This document shows positions 1-7,497 of a stretch of DNA of 64,000 nucleotides, one piece after another. This DNA is from Burkholderiales bacterium. GTDB taxonomy: Bacteria > Pseudomonadota > Gammaproteobacteria > Burkholderiales > Burkholderiaceae_F. The stretch covers positions 558,001-622,000 of the forward strand of contig JADJWR010000002.1 in the NCBI GenBank assembly GCA_016716275.1, in the 5' to 3' direction. The notes below the pieces were generated by a model. That model made no database searches, had not been told where the DNA came from, and worked only from the letters and a program-made list of their open reading frames with translations. Position 1 is the stretch's first letter. Each line of letters begins with the position of its first letter. The translations under genes were made by a program, and so were the position numbers.

Positions 1-1
1 G

Positions 2-721
2 TCGATCTACTCGGTGGCCAGCCAGGGTCACGTGCTCGGCACCGCCTTCGCCGTCGTCATGCTCGGCGTGGTCGCCTTCGGCATCCTGTCGGCTACCCAG
101 CTCGACCGCGTCCTCGGCATCGGCCACGTCGGCGCCGTCAGCATCGCCTTGCTCGGCCTTTACGCCGTGGCGATCCGCACGATCTTCCACTACGAGCGCG
201 GCGTCCACGCGGACACGCACGAGCAGCAGGCGCCGCCCGGGCTGACGCTGGCGCAGGCGGTCTGGCGCTACGCGGCAGCGGCGTCGGTGGTCGTGGCGGC
301 AGCGCTGTGGCTGCCGTTTGCCGCCAGCGCGGTGGCCGCTGCGATGGGCTGGAGCGAGAGTTTCGTCGGCACCCTGCTGGTCGCGTTCACGACCACGCTG
401 CCCGAGCTGACGGTGACCATCGCCTCGCTGCGCATCGGCGCGCTCGACATGGCGATCGGCAACCTGGTCGGCAGCAACCTCTTCAACCTGGCGCTCCTCG
501 GCATCGATGATCTGCTCTACCTGAAGGGGCCGCTGCTGCAGTCGGTCGAGCCCTCGCACGCCATGTCGGCGATCGCCGCGGCGGTGATGTCGGGCGCCGT
601 GATCGTCGCGCTGGTCGCCCGGCCGACGGCCCGCCTGCTCAACGCGATCGGCTGGACCAGCGTGCTGATCGCGCTGGTGTACTTCGTCAACGCCTGGCTG
701 CACTTCCGCCACGGCGGCTGA
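2..721 (+). CDS. CaCA-family (sodium/calcium exchanger-like) cation antiporter, C-terminal part
   Basis: This is the last 239 or so residues of an integral membrane cation exchanger of the CaCA superfamily. The frame is open from base 2, so the gene begins before the window and the GTG at 14 is probably not its start. The second alpha-repeat of the family is visible at about nt 385-495: T-T-L-P-E-L followed by G-N-L-V-G-S-N-L-F-N, which carries the ion-binding acidic residue. Hydrophobic segments lie on both sides. Full-length bacterial members have roughly 320-350 residues, so about the first third is missing. It ends 41 bp from the convergent urea transporter gene. Which ion it carries cannot be read from the sequence. 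Confidence 0.8.
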   Translation, partial: SIYSVASQGHVLGTAFAVVMLGVVAFGILSATQLDRVLGIGHVGAVSIALLGLYAVAIRTIFHYERGVHADTHEQQAPPGLTLAQAVWRYAAAASVVVAAALWLPFAASAVAAAMGWSESFVGTLLVAFTTTLPELTVTIASLRIGALDMAIGNLVGSNLFNLALLGIDDLLYLKGPLLQSVEPSHAMSAIAAAVMSGAVIVALVARPTARLLNAIGWTSVLIALVYFVNAWLHFRHGG

Positions 722-762
722 ACGGGCGGCCGGCAAGGCGCAGCCTGCGGCGGCGGGGCGCC

Positions 763-1740
763 TTACGCCTGCTCGAAATGCTGGCGCGGCAGCAGGAAGA
801 ACCAGGACGCCAGGACGAACGGCGCGGTCAGCGTCGGGATGCCGAAGGGCGCCACGACCACGTTCAGCGCACCCTGGACGACCACGGTGAACACCGTCGC
901 CACCAGCGCGTAGACCGCCACGCGCACGCCGGGCTTGTAGAACACGGCGCCGAGCGCGACCGCGGTGAGCACCGGGCTGAAGCCCATCAGGCCGCCGGTG
1001 ATCAGGTCGCTCTCGGCGCCGAGCGCGTGCGCGGTGGCGACCGCGACGACCGCGCCGCCAACGGCGAAGGCCGCGGCGGCAGGCGAGTTCACCGCCAGCC
1101 CGGCGAGCAGCAGCAGCGCGGCGACGACGCTCGCCTTCAGGAACACCTGGGTGATGCTCTTCAGGATGCCGACGAAGAAGTCGCCGAGCGCCAGCGGGTT
1201 GGCCGCGGCCGGGTCTATCGCGACGACTTCGGCCGCCATCGGCAGGCCGCTGCCCTCGATCGCCGAAAACGCATAGGTGGCGAGCAGGAACAGCCATGCC
1301 GTCAGGACGAACGGCGCGGTGAGCGCGGCAACGCCCCAGCCCTTGAACACGTTGGCGATGCCGAGGGTGACCGGAACCGTGACGGCGCCGGCCAGCGCGA
1401 CGTAGATCCACCACATCGGCGAGAGGCCGAGGAAAGTGCCGAACGTGAGCCCGATGAGGTAGGCGTTGTAGCCGTACAGGCCGGCGGCGAGCCCGGCCGC
1501 GTCGACGCGCAGCCACTGCGCCGTGAGCGTCCCGACGATGACCGCCACCAGGCCGCCGATCGCCACCTGCGGCATGCCGGAGACGAATGAACCCCAGCCG
1601 ATGGCGATGAAGAAGAGCAGCCCCGACAGCGGGTTGTCCTGGAACATCACCTGCCCGATGCCGCGCAGGTTGTAGTCGACGAAGCGCAGGATCGCCGAGC
1701 CCTTGCACAGGCCCTCCCACCACGACAGCAGTCCCTTCAT
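763..1740 (-). CDS. ureT: Urea transporter/channel (SLC14-like), last gene of the urease operon
   Basis: Predicted inner-membrane urea channel that would feed the cytosolic urease encoded upstream. It has 325 residues and is almost entirely hydrophobic. The family's internal duplication is visible: L-T-A-P-F-V-L occurs at residues 140-146 and again at 304-310, and a Q-D-N-P-L-S-G motif typical of bacterial urea transporters lies near residue 34. The ATG at 1740 lies 14 bp beyond the ureD stop, so it is probably co-transcribed as the eighth gene of the operon. The order ureABCEFGDT is that described for the ure-2 operon of Brucella, where UreT imports urea. Specificity for urea rather than another small amide is inferred from family and context. 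Confidence 0.88.
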   Translation of the reverse strand: MKGLLSWWEGLCKGSAILRFVDYNLRGIGQVMFQDNPLSGLLFFIAIGWGSFVSGMPQVAIGGLVAVIVGTLTAQWLRVDAAGLAAGLYGYNAYLIGLTFGTFLGLSPMWWIYVALAGAVTVPVTLGIANVFKGWGVAALTAPFVLTAWLFLLATYAFSAIEGSGLPMAAEVVAIDPAAANPLALGDFFVGILKSITQVFLKASVVAALLLLAGLAVNSPAAAAFAVGGAVVAVATAHALGAESDLITGGLMGFSPVLTAVALGAVFYKPGVRVAVYALVATVFTVVVQGALNVVVAPFGIPTLTAPFVLASWFFLLPRQHFEQA

Positions 1741-1754
1741 CGTCGCCTCCCGCT

Positions 1755-2717
1755 TCAGCGCCAGAAGAAGGGCGGCGGAATCGCCGCCCCGGTGACTTCC
1801 TCGCGCGCGATGCCCCAGAACTCGCGCACCTTGGCCCTGACCTGCGCCGTCTCGCGGCCGAGCACCTTGAAGATCAGCCCGGCGTCGTTCGGCAGGCTGC
1901 ACGCACCGAAGGCCACGCCGTTGGCCGCATCGACGTCGGCGTCGAGCCGTGCATGGATGCGGTCGGCCGCGTCCTTCGGCGTCAGCAGGACGACGTTGCC
2001 GAAGACATCGAACGAATCCATCACGCCGGTCTGGCGCAGCGGCCGCCGCGCCGGATCGATCAGCAGCTTCTCGGTGAACAGGGTCCGCCCGCCGGGCCGC
2101 TCGGCGCCGACCGCCAGCGACAGCAGCGTGGCGCCGAAGCACTCGTCGGGGTGATGGTGCTTGCGCCCAGGCTGGACGATCTCGGCGTACAGCAGCGTCG
2201 CGGTCGGCGCGATCGTGATCCGCGTGTCGGACAGGAAGCGGGCGCGCCGGTGCGGGATCAGCGGCTCGGGCAGGAACTCGAGGTAGGCGCCGTCGGCGAG
2301 CGCGATCGACTGCGTCTGCACCGCGAAGTTGGCGTCCATCGAGTGCACCTTGGTTGCCGACTGGGTGGTCAGGTGCGCCCGCGCACCCGGCGCCAGCGCC
2401 ACGTCGAGCGCCAGCCGGTCGCCCTGCAGCACGCAACCGGAGGTGGTGATCATGAACAGCCAGGCGAGATCCGGCATCGCCGGGTCGGGGTACAGGGCGC
2501 GCTGCGCCATGTAAGGCGCGCGCCGATCGAGCTCGGCGAGGATCGTCGCGTCGTCCCGCCGCTCGAAGCCGAGGCGCAGGAAGCCCGTCTTGCCGACGGC
2601 GCCGCTGGCCATCTGCGGCGGCTCGTCCTGGAACGCCGCCAGCTCGGCGGCTGTCTGCCCGAGCGACTCGGCTGCCGCCCACGGTGCGAAGGCGGCTGCG
2701 TGCTCGGTGACGCCCAT
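1755..2717 (-). CDS. ureD: Urease accessory protein UreD (UreH)
   Basis: Urease maturation factor of 320 residues. In known systems UreD binds apo-urease and, with UreF and UreG, forms the complex through which nickel reaches the active site. Family hallmarks are visible: H-L-T-T-Q-S-A-T-K in the first half, then E-F-L-P-E-P-L-I-P-H-R-R-A, and near the C-terminus G-A-C-S-L-P-N-D-A-G. The ATG (2717) abuts the ureG stop codon with no gap, which suggests translational coupling. UreD is often encoded first in urease operons; here it stands second to last, after ureG and before the urea transporter. Confidence 0.93.
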   Translation of the reverse strand: MGVTEHAAAFAPWAAAESLGQTAAELAAFQDEPPQMASGAVGKTGFLRLGFERRDDATILAELDRRAPYMAQRALYPDPAMPDLAWLFMITTSGCVLQGDRLALDVALAPGARAHLTTQSATKVHSMDANFAVQTQSIALADGAYLEFLPEPLIPHRRARFLSDTRITIAPTATLLYAEIVQPGRKHHHPDECFGATLLSLAVGAERPGGRTLFTEKLLIDPARRPLRQTGVMDSFDVFGNVVLLTPKDAADRIHARLDADVDAANGVAFGACSLPNDAGLIFKVLGRETAQVRAKVREFWGIAREEVTGAAIPPPFFWR

Positions 2718-3362
2718 TCAAGCGGGCTGCCGGGCCGGCAGCCTGATGTCGAACAGCAGGTCGCTGCGGATCAGCTCGACCAGCCGCGGGATGCCTTCGC
2801 CGGTCTTGCAGTTGGTGAAGATGAACGGCTTGTCGCCGCGCATCGCCTTCGAGTCGCGCTCCATCACCTCGAGGCTGGCGCCGACGTACGGCGCCAGGTC
2901 GGTCTTGTTGATGACCAGAATGTCCGACTGCGTGATGCCGGGGCCGTTCTTGCGCGGGATCTTGTCGCCGGCGGCCACGTCGATCACGTAGATGAAGAAG
3001 TCGACCAGCGCCGGCGAGAAGGTGAGCGTCAGGTTGTCGCCGCCGCTCTCGATCAGCACCACGTCGCCGTCGGGGAAGCGCGCCTCCATGTCCTCCACCG
3101 CAGCGAGGTTCATGCTCGGGTCCTCGCGCACCGCGGTGTGCGGGCAGGCGCCGGTCTCCACACCGAGGATGCGCTCCTCGAGCAGGATGCCCTTCAGCGT
3201 CCGCTGCACGTGCTTGGCGTCCTCGGTCGTCACCACGTCGTTGGTGATGATCAGCACCTTGATGCCCATTTCCAGCAGGCGCGGCGTGATCGCCTCGACG
3301 ATCGCCGTCTTGCCCGAGCCGACCGGCCCGCCTACCCCGATGCGCGTGATCTTCTTCGCCAA
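2718..3362 (-). CDS. ureG: Urease accessory GTPase UreG
   Basis: SIMIBI-class GTPase of 214 residues that powers nickel insertion into urease. The P-loop G-P-V-G-S-G-K-T spans residues 12-19. The invariant metal-binding Cys-Pro-His is at residues 73-75 and is followed by T-A-V-R-E-D-P-S. The guanine-specificity motif N-K-T-D is present in V-I-N-K-T-D-L-A-P-Y-V-G. Length is normal for the family (about 200-215). It starts 13 bp after the ureF stop and its own stop is directly followed by ureD. Confidence 0.97.
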   Translation of the reverse strand: MAKKITRIGVGGPVGSGKTAIVEAITPRLLEMGIKVLIITNDVVTTEDAKHVQRTLKGILLEERILGVETGACPHTAVREDPSMNLAAVEDMEARFPDGDVVLIESGGDNLTLTFSPALVDFFIYVIDVAAGDKIPRKNGPGITQSDILVINKTDLAPYVGASLEVMERDSKAMRGDKPFIFTNCKTGEGIPRLVELIRSDLLFDIRLPARQPA

Positions 3363-3375
3363 GGCTGTAACTCCC

Positions 3376-4095
3376 TCAGTTCATGAACAGGCGCACGTGC
3401 GCCTTGACGTGCACCGCCGCGAGGACCTCGGCGAGCGGCGCGAAGCCGGCCATGTCTGCCAGCCGCGTCGCGGCCGCAGCCTCGTAGGCGGCGTCGGCGC
3501 CGGCGTCGAGACGGTAGAGGATCCGCTGCGTGTCGACGTGACTGACCTTCATCAGCCGCAGCGCCGCGGAGAGGATCATCGAGGCGACGCCGTACTGGTG
3601 GACGACGAACGCGTCGCGGGCCGTCAGGCCCTGCGCGGCGAAGTTGACCGCCAGCGACACCGGGTAGCAGCCGGGCGTGTCGCCGGCCTCGATTGTCTCC
3701 CGCCAGGTCGCCAGCAGCGGCGCACCGATCACCTCGGCGCCCATTTCCGCGAACTTCTTGCCCATCCGCACCGTCATCGTGCGCGTCTCGCCGGAGAGCT
3801 TGCGGGCGTACACGCATTGGTCGATGCGCACGAGCTCGGCCAGCTCGCCCGCCGCCGCGGCGCGATGCGCCCAGAAGAGGGCGACGCCGTCGCCCATCGC
3901 CGCCTGCTCGACCGCGGTGCGCGTGTACGCGTGCAGCGTTGCCGCGTCGGTCACCACCCGTTTCTGGATCGCCGACTCGAGACCGCCCGAGAAGGCGAAT
4001 CCGCCGACCGGGAACACCGAATCGCCGAACTGCAGCGCGCGGGCGAGCGGCGAGCCGCCGGCCGGCAACGCCGCGCCGCTCTCGGTCTTCGTCAT
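3376..4095 (-). CDS. ureF: Urease accessory protein UreF
   Basis: All-helical urease chaperone of 239 residues, which in characterised systems bridges UreD and the UreG dimer during nickel delivery. Typical features are the N-terminal Q-F-G-D-S-V-F-P-V-G-G-F-A-F-S-G-G-L-E and the C-terminal region with H-Q-Y-G-V-A-S and R-L-M-K-V-S-H. The ATG at 4095 overlaps the ureE stop as ATGA, indicating translational coupling. This start is preferred because longer extensions in the same frame run through ureE and ureC in the wrong frame. Confidence 0.95.
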   Translation of the reverse strand: MTKTESGAALPAGGSPLARALQFGDSVFPVGGFAFSGGLESAIQKRVVTDAATLHAYTRTAVEQAAMGDGVALFWAHRAAAAGELAELVRIDQCVYARKLSGETRTMTVRMGKKFAEMGAEVIGAPLLATWRETIEAGDTPGCYPVSLAVNFAAQGLTARDAFVVHQYGVASMILSAALRLMKVSHVDTQRILYRLDAGADAAYEAAAATRLADMAGFAPLAEVLAAVHVKAHVRLFMN

Positions 4096-4847
4096 CGCTC
4101 GTGCTTCGCGAGGTCGGCAGCGGCGCCGGCGTGCGGATGGGAATGCGGATGCGGGTGGGAATGCGCGTGCGAGTGGCCGTGCGAATCCGGGTGTTCGTGC
4201 GGATGCGAATGCGAGTGTGCGTGCGAATGCGCGTGCGCCGTCGGCGGCCGCGCGTAGGTCTGGCCGGTCTCGCCGTCGACCGCGGCGTACTGCTCGTGCG
4301 TGTGCGAGTGCACCGGGCCTTCGGCGCCGCCGAACAGCCGGCGCGACTCGTGCGGCGCCAGGTAAGGCACGATCTCGCCGCCCGGCACGAACTCGTAGCC
4401 GATCCCCTCGAAGCGATGGGTGTTCATCACCGAGCTCATCACCTTGCGGTCGACGGTGAGCGGCACGTACACGCGGCTGCCCTTGACCAGCGCCGGCCAG
4501 TGCTGGTTGCCCAGCGCATGGCCGAGCTCGACGCAGGTGCGCATGGCGAGCTCGGGCGAAGACGTGGCCATGCCGTCCAGGTGGATGATCATCACGTCGC
4601 GCAGGCTGATCCGCGCGACCACCGCGCGTGCCGCGGCCGCCTCCCAGAGGAGCACGTCGCCGTCGCGCATGAAGGTGCCGCGGTCGAGCGACACCGCGAG
4701 CTCGACGCCGCCGGCCGACCGCTTGCGGAAGCGGTTCTTCTGCGCCTCCCAGTGGTCGAGTTCGAGCGGATCGACGGCGGCGCCGGCGAGGCGCTCGGCC
4801 CACGGCGGGTCGGCGATGTTGCCAAGCACGGTTTCGACGAGGATCAC
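4092..4847 (-). CDS. ureE: Urease nickel metallochaperone UreE with long His-rich tail
   Basis: Nickel carrier of 251 residues that hands Ni2+ to the UreDFG complex. The folded core (about residues 1-165) has the conserved metal-site segment G-H-A-L-G-N-Q-H-W-P. From about residue 180 the chain turns into a low-complexity tail in which His alternates with Ala, Ser, Pro and Glu. The last 47 residues contain about 18 histidines, and an H-S-H-T-H cluster precedes them. Such tails in Klebsiella UreE bind several nickel ions and act as a store. The tail is encoded by an imperfect CAC/CAT-rich microrepeat at about 4120-4250. It overlaps ureF by 4 bp and starts 12 bp after ureC. Confidence 0.95.
   Translation of the reverse strand: MILVETVLGNIADPPWAERLAGAAVDPLELDHWEAQKNRFRKRSAGGVELAVSLDRGTFMRDGDVLLWEAAAARAVVARISLRDVMIIHLDGMATSSPELAMRTCVELGHALGNQHWPALVKGSRVYVPLTVDRKVMSSVMNTHRFEGIGYEFVPGGEIVPYLAPHESRRLFGGAEGPVHSHTHEQYAAVDGETGQTYARPPTAHAHSHAHSHSHPHEHPDSHGHSHAHSHPHPHSHPHAGAAADLAKHER
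4120..4250 (-). repeat. Coding microrepeat for the UreE histidine tail
   Basis: On the plus strand this stretch reads as a string of near-repeats of the type GTGCGAATGCG. On the coding strand it gives alternating His-x dipeptides. It stays in frame with ureE throughout and has no constant spacer, so it is a codon-level repeat within the gene. Such tracts expand and contract easily, so tail length may vary between relatives. Confidence 0.75.
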
Positions 4848-4859
4848 GAATCCTGCCCT

Positions 4860-6581
4860 TCAGCTGAAGAAGTACTTCTGGTTGAGCGAGACCGTCTTCA
4901 GCGGTGCCACCGTGGCGTGCTTGCCGTCGACCGTGACTGCGAAGGTCTCCGGGCTCACCTCGATCTTCGGCGTGCCGCTGTTCCGCACCATGTCGCGCTT
5001 GCCGATCTTGCGGGTGTTGCGGATCGCCATGACCTGGCGGTCGAGACCCAGCTTCTTCTTGATTCCCGCCGCCTGCGCCGCCCGCGAGACGAAGGTGATG
5101 CAGGTGTCGGGCAGCGTCTTGCCGAACTGCCCGAACATCGGCCGGTAGTACACCGGCTGCGGCGTCGGCAGCGACGCGTTCGGGTCGCCCATCACGCCCC
5201 AGCTGATGACACCGCCTTTCAGCACGAGCTTCGGCTTGGCGCCGAAGAACGCCGGTTCCCACAGCACCAGGTCGGCGATCTTGCCGACCTCGACCGAGCC
5301 GAGCACGTGCGAGATGCCGTGCGTGATCGCCGGGTTGATGGTGATCTTGGCGACGTAGCGCAGCACGCGGAAGTTGTCGTTGCCCTTGGCGTCCTCGGGC
5401 AGCTTGCCGCGCCCGGTCTTCATCGCGTCGGCGGTCTGGATGGTGCGCAGCCAGCATTCGCCGATCCGGCCCATCGCCTGCGAATCGCTCGACATCATCG
5501 AGATCACGCCGAGGTCGTGCAGCACGTTCTCGGCGGCGATCGTCTCGGCGCGGATGCGGCTCTCGGTGAACGCCACGTCCGACGGGATGTCGGGGCTCAG
5601 GTGGTGGCAGACCATGATCATGTCGTACAGCTCGGCCTGCGAGTTGATGCCGAAGGGCAGCGTCGGATTGGTCGACGACGGCAGCACGTTCGGCAGGCCG
5701 GAGATCCTGATGATGTCCGGCGCGTGGCCGCCGCCCGAGCCCTCGGTGTGGAACGAGTGGACCGCGCGGCCCTCGAACGCGTCGATGGTGTCCTCGACGA
5801 AGCCTGACTCGTTCAGCGTGTCGGTGTGGATGCACACCTGCACGTCCATCTCGTCGGCGACCGTCAGCGCCGAGCGCAGCACCGCCGGCGTGGTGCCCCA
5901 GTCCTCGTGGCACTTGAAGCCGACCGCACCGGCCTCGACCTGCTCGACCAGCGCCGCCTTGCCGTGCCCGTGGCCCTTGCCGAGGATGCCGACGTTGATC
6001 GGCCAGTTCTCGAAGGCGCGCAGCATCATGCGGATGTTGCCCGGCCCGGGGGTGACGGTGGTCGCGTTGGAGCCGTCCGACGGGCCGGTGCCGCCGCCGA
6101 TGAGCGTGGTGGTGCCGTTGGACAGCGCCGCGTACGCCTGCTGCGGCGAGATGTAGTGGATGTGCGTGTCGATGCCGGCGGCGGTCAGGATCAGGTGGCT
6201 GCCCGAGATCGCGTCGGTGGCCAGCCCGCATTCGAGCCCCGGCGTGATCCCGTCCATCACCTGCGGGTTGCCGGCCTTGCCGATGGCGCAGATGCGGCCG
6301 TCCTTGATGCCGACGTCGGCCTTCACCACGCCGAGCACCGCGTCGATGATCGTCACGTTGGTGATCACCAGGTCCGGCGCGCCGCCGGTGCGGGTGATCC
6401 GGTTGTCCATGCCCATGCCTTCGCGCAGGCTCTTGCCGCCGCCGAAGACGATCTCGTCGCCGGGCGCGCCGCGCAGGTCGCGCTCGATCTCGACGTACAG
6501 GCCCGTGTCGCCGAGGCGGATGCGGTCGCCGACGGTGGGGCCGAACAGGCCGACGTACTCGTTGCGTGAAATGGTTGCCAT
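4860..6581 (-). CDS. ureC: Urease subunit alpha (catalytic)
   Basis: Catalytic subunit of nickel urease (urea + water to ammonia and carbamate), 573 residues, cytosolic. Active-site elements are all visible: the nickel ligands His140 and His142 in T-H-I-H-Y-I-S-P; Lys223, the carbamylated bridging lysine, in F-K-C-H-E-D-W-G; the H-T-D-T-L-N-E and H-T-E-G-S-G-G-G-H-A-P-D segments; and the mobile-flap pair Cys325-His326 in M-V-C-H-H-L. A Cys follows the bridging lysine where a hydrophobic residue is usual. The ATG at 6581 is chosen because the protein then begins M-A-T-I-S-R-N-E-Y, the normal alpha-subunit start. It lies 29 bp downstream of ureB. Confidence 0.97.
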   Translation of the reverse strand: MATISRNEYVGLFGPTVGDRIRLGDTGLYVEIERDLRGAPGDEIVFGGGKSLREGMGMDNRITRTGGAPDLVITNVTIIDAVLGVVKADVGIKDGRICAIGKAGNPQVMDGITPGLECGLATDAISGSHLILTAAGIDTHIHYISPQQAYAALSNGTTTLIGGGTGPSDGSNATTVTPGPGNIRMMLRAFENWPINVGILGKGHGHGKAALVEQVEAGAVGFKCHEDWGTTPAVLRSALTVADEMDVQVCIHTDTLNESGFVEDTIDAFEGRAVHSFHTEGSGGGHAPDIIRISGLPNVLPSSTNPTLPFGINSQAELYDMIMVCHHLSPDIPSDVAFTESRIRAETIAAENVLHDLGVISMMSSDSQAMGRIGECWLRTIQTADAMKTGRGKLPEDAKGNDNFRVLRYVAKITINPAITHGISHVLGSVEVGKIADLVLWEPAFFGAKPKLVLKGGVISWGVMGDPNASLPTPQPVYYRPMFGQFGKTLPDTCITFVSRAAQAAGIKKKLGLDRQVMAIRNTRKIGKRDMVRNSGTPKIEVSPETFAVTVDGKHATVAPLKTVSLNQKYFFS

Positions 6582-6610
6582 CGGGGTCCTCTCGTGAAGG
6601 GGGCTGCGGC

Positions 6611-7063
6611 TCAGCGCTTCTTCGCCGGCGGCGAACGGAAGCCGCGCTTGGCGGCCGATGCAATCGCCTTGCTCTTGCGCGCCTCGGCGGTCTTGCCGGC
6701 GGTGGCGCCGTCGACCAGGTTGTTGAAGCCGTAGACGGCGCGCTTGCCGAGGTAGGGCACCAGGGCCACCTCGCGCTCGTCGCCGGGCTCGAAGCGGATC
6801 GCGGTGGAGGCCGGGATGTTCAGGTGCTGCCCGAAGGCGGCGGCGCGGTCGAACTCGAGCGCCCGGTTGACCTCGAAGAAGTGGAAGTGCGAGCCGACCT
6901 GCACCGGTCGGTCGCCGGTGTTGCGCACCTTCAGTGCCGTGACCGGCAACTCGCCGTGAAACGAAACGGCCTCCTTGCGGCAAACGTAGCCGCCGACCGG
7001 CACCTTGGCGGTCGCCGGATCGACGTCGGGGGCGAGGCTTGGGTAACTCTTCGGGGCTGCCAT
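6611..7063 (-). CDS. ureB: Urease subunit beta with basic C-terminal extension
   Basis: Structural beta subunit of the urease (alpha-beta-gamma)3 complex. The core motif with V-G-S-H-F-H-F-F-E-V-N and G-F-N-N-L-V-D-G is intact; the latter normally ends near the family's C-terminus. The protein has 150 residues against about 100-110 in Klebsiella-type UreB. The extra 30 or so residues are Lys/Arg/Ala-rich (ending P-P-A-K-K-R). Longer beta subunits are known in other lineages, so the tail need not be an error. It starts 22 bp after ureA. Confidence 0.94.
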   Translation of the reverse strand: MAAPKSYPSLAPDVDPATAKVPVGGYVCRKEAVSFHGELPVTALKVRNTGDRPVQVGSHFHFFEVNRALEFDRAAAFGQHLNIPASTAIRFEPGDEREVALVPYLGKRAVYGFNNLVDGATAGKTAEARKSKAIASAAKRGFRSPPAKKR

Positions 7064-7085
7064 GGCTACGCTCCTGTCGCTGGGG

Positions 7086-7388
7086 TCACTGGATCGGCGT
7101 GTGCACGGTGACGAGGCGGCTGCCGTCGGTGAACACCGCCTCGATCTGCACCATCGGGATGAGATCGGCCACGCCGTCCATCACGTCGGCCTTGCTGAGC
7201 GCGGTGCGCGCTTCCTTGGTCACTTCCTCGATCGTCTTGCCGGCACGCGCACCGTCGAGGGCGGCGGCGGAGATGACGGCGACCGCTTCCGGGTAGTTGA
7301 GCTTGATGCCCTTCGCCTTGCGCTTCAGCGCGACCTCGGCCAGCATGTAGACGAGCAGCTTGTCGAACTCCCTGGGCGTGAGTTGCAT
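7086..7388 (-). CDS. ureA: Urease subunit gamma
   Basis: Gamma subunit of urease, 100 residues, exactly the usual length, beginning M-Q-L-T-P-R-E-F-D-K-L. Typical segments are L-N-Y-P-E-A-V-A and the C-terminal V-Q-I-E-A-V-F-T-D-G-S-R-L-V-T-V-H-T-P-I. It is the promoter-proximal gene of the eight-gene operon, with a G-rich stretch just upstream of the ATG as possible Shine-Dalgarno. It is divergent from the DUF1576-like gene. Confidence 0.96.
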   Translation of the reverse strand: MQLTPREFDKLLVYMLAEVALKRKAKGIKLNYPEAVAVISAAALDGARAGKTIEEVTKEARTALSKADVMDGVADLIPMVQIEAVFTDGSRLVTVHTPIQ

Positions 7389-7497
7389 GAGAATCCCCCC
7401 CTGTTCCTGGCCGTCAGCCGACTGAGCGCGTCAACGTACCGGAGTCGCTTCAACCGCGTCAATAGCGGATGAATTGTTCTTATCGCCGCATGAAAAT
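7389..7497 (+). promoter_or_regulatory. Divergent promoter region between ureA and a membrane protein gene
   Basis: The 109-bp gap separates the first gene of the urease operon (minus strand) from the plus-strand gene starting near 7498, so it must hold promoters for both unless one gene is leaderless. It is a little richer in A and T near 7465-7497. I do not see a convincing -35/-10 pair or a clear operator palindrome. The role is positional inference. Confidence 0.4.

Noticed and set aside
4120..4250. A repeat array that might be a CRISPR or VNTR
   Set aside because: Units are short, irregular and in frame with UreE, with no spacers; it codes for a His-rich tail.
3376..6663. A long minus-strand frame of about 1,095 codons spanning ureF to ureC
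   Set aside because: Only its last part (3376-4095) is real, as UreF. The rest is out of frame with ureC and ureE and has Arg/His-rich nonsense text.
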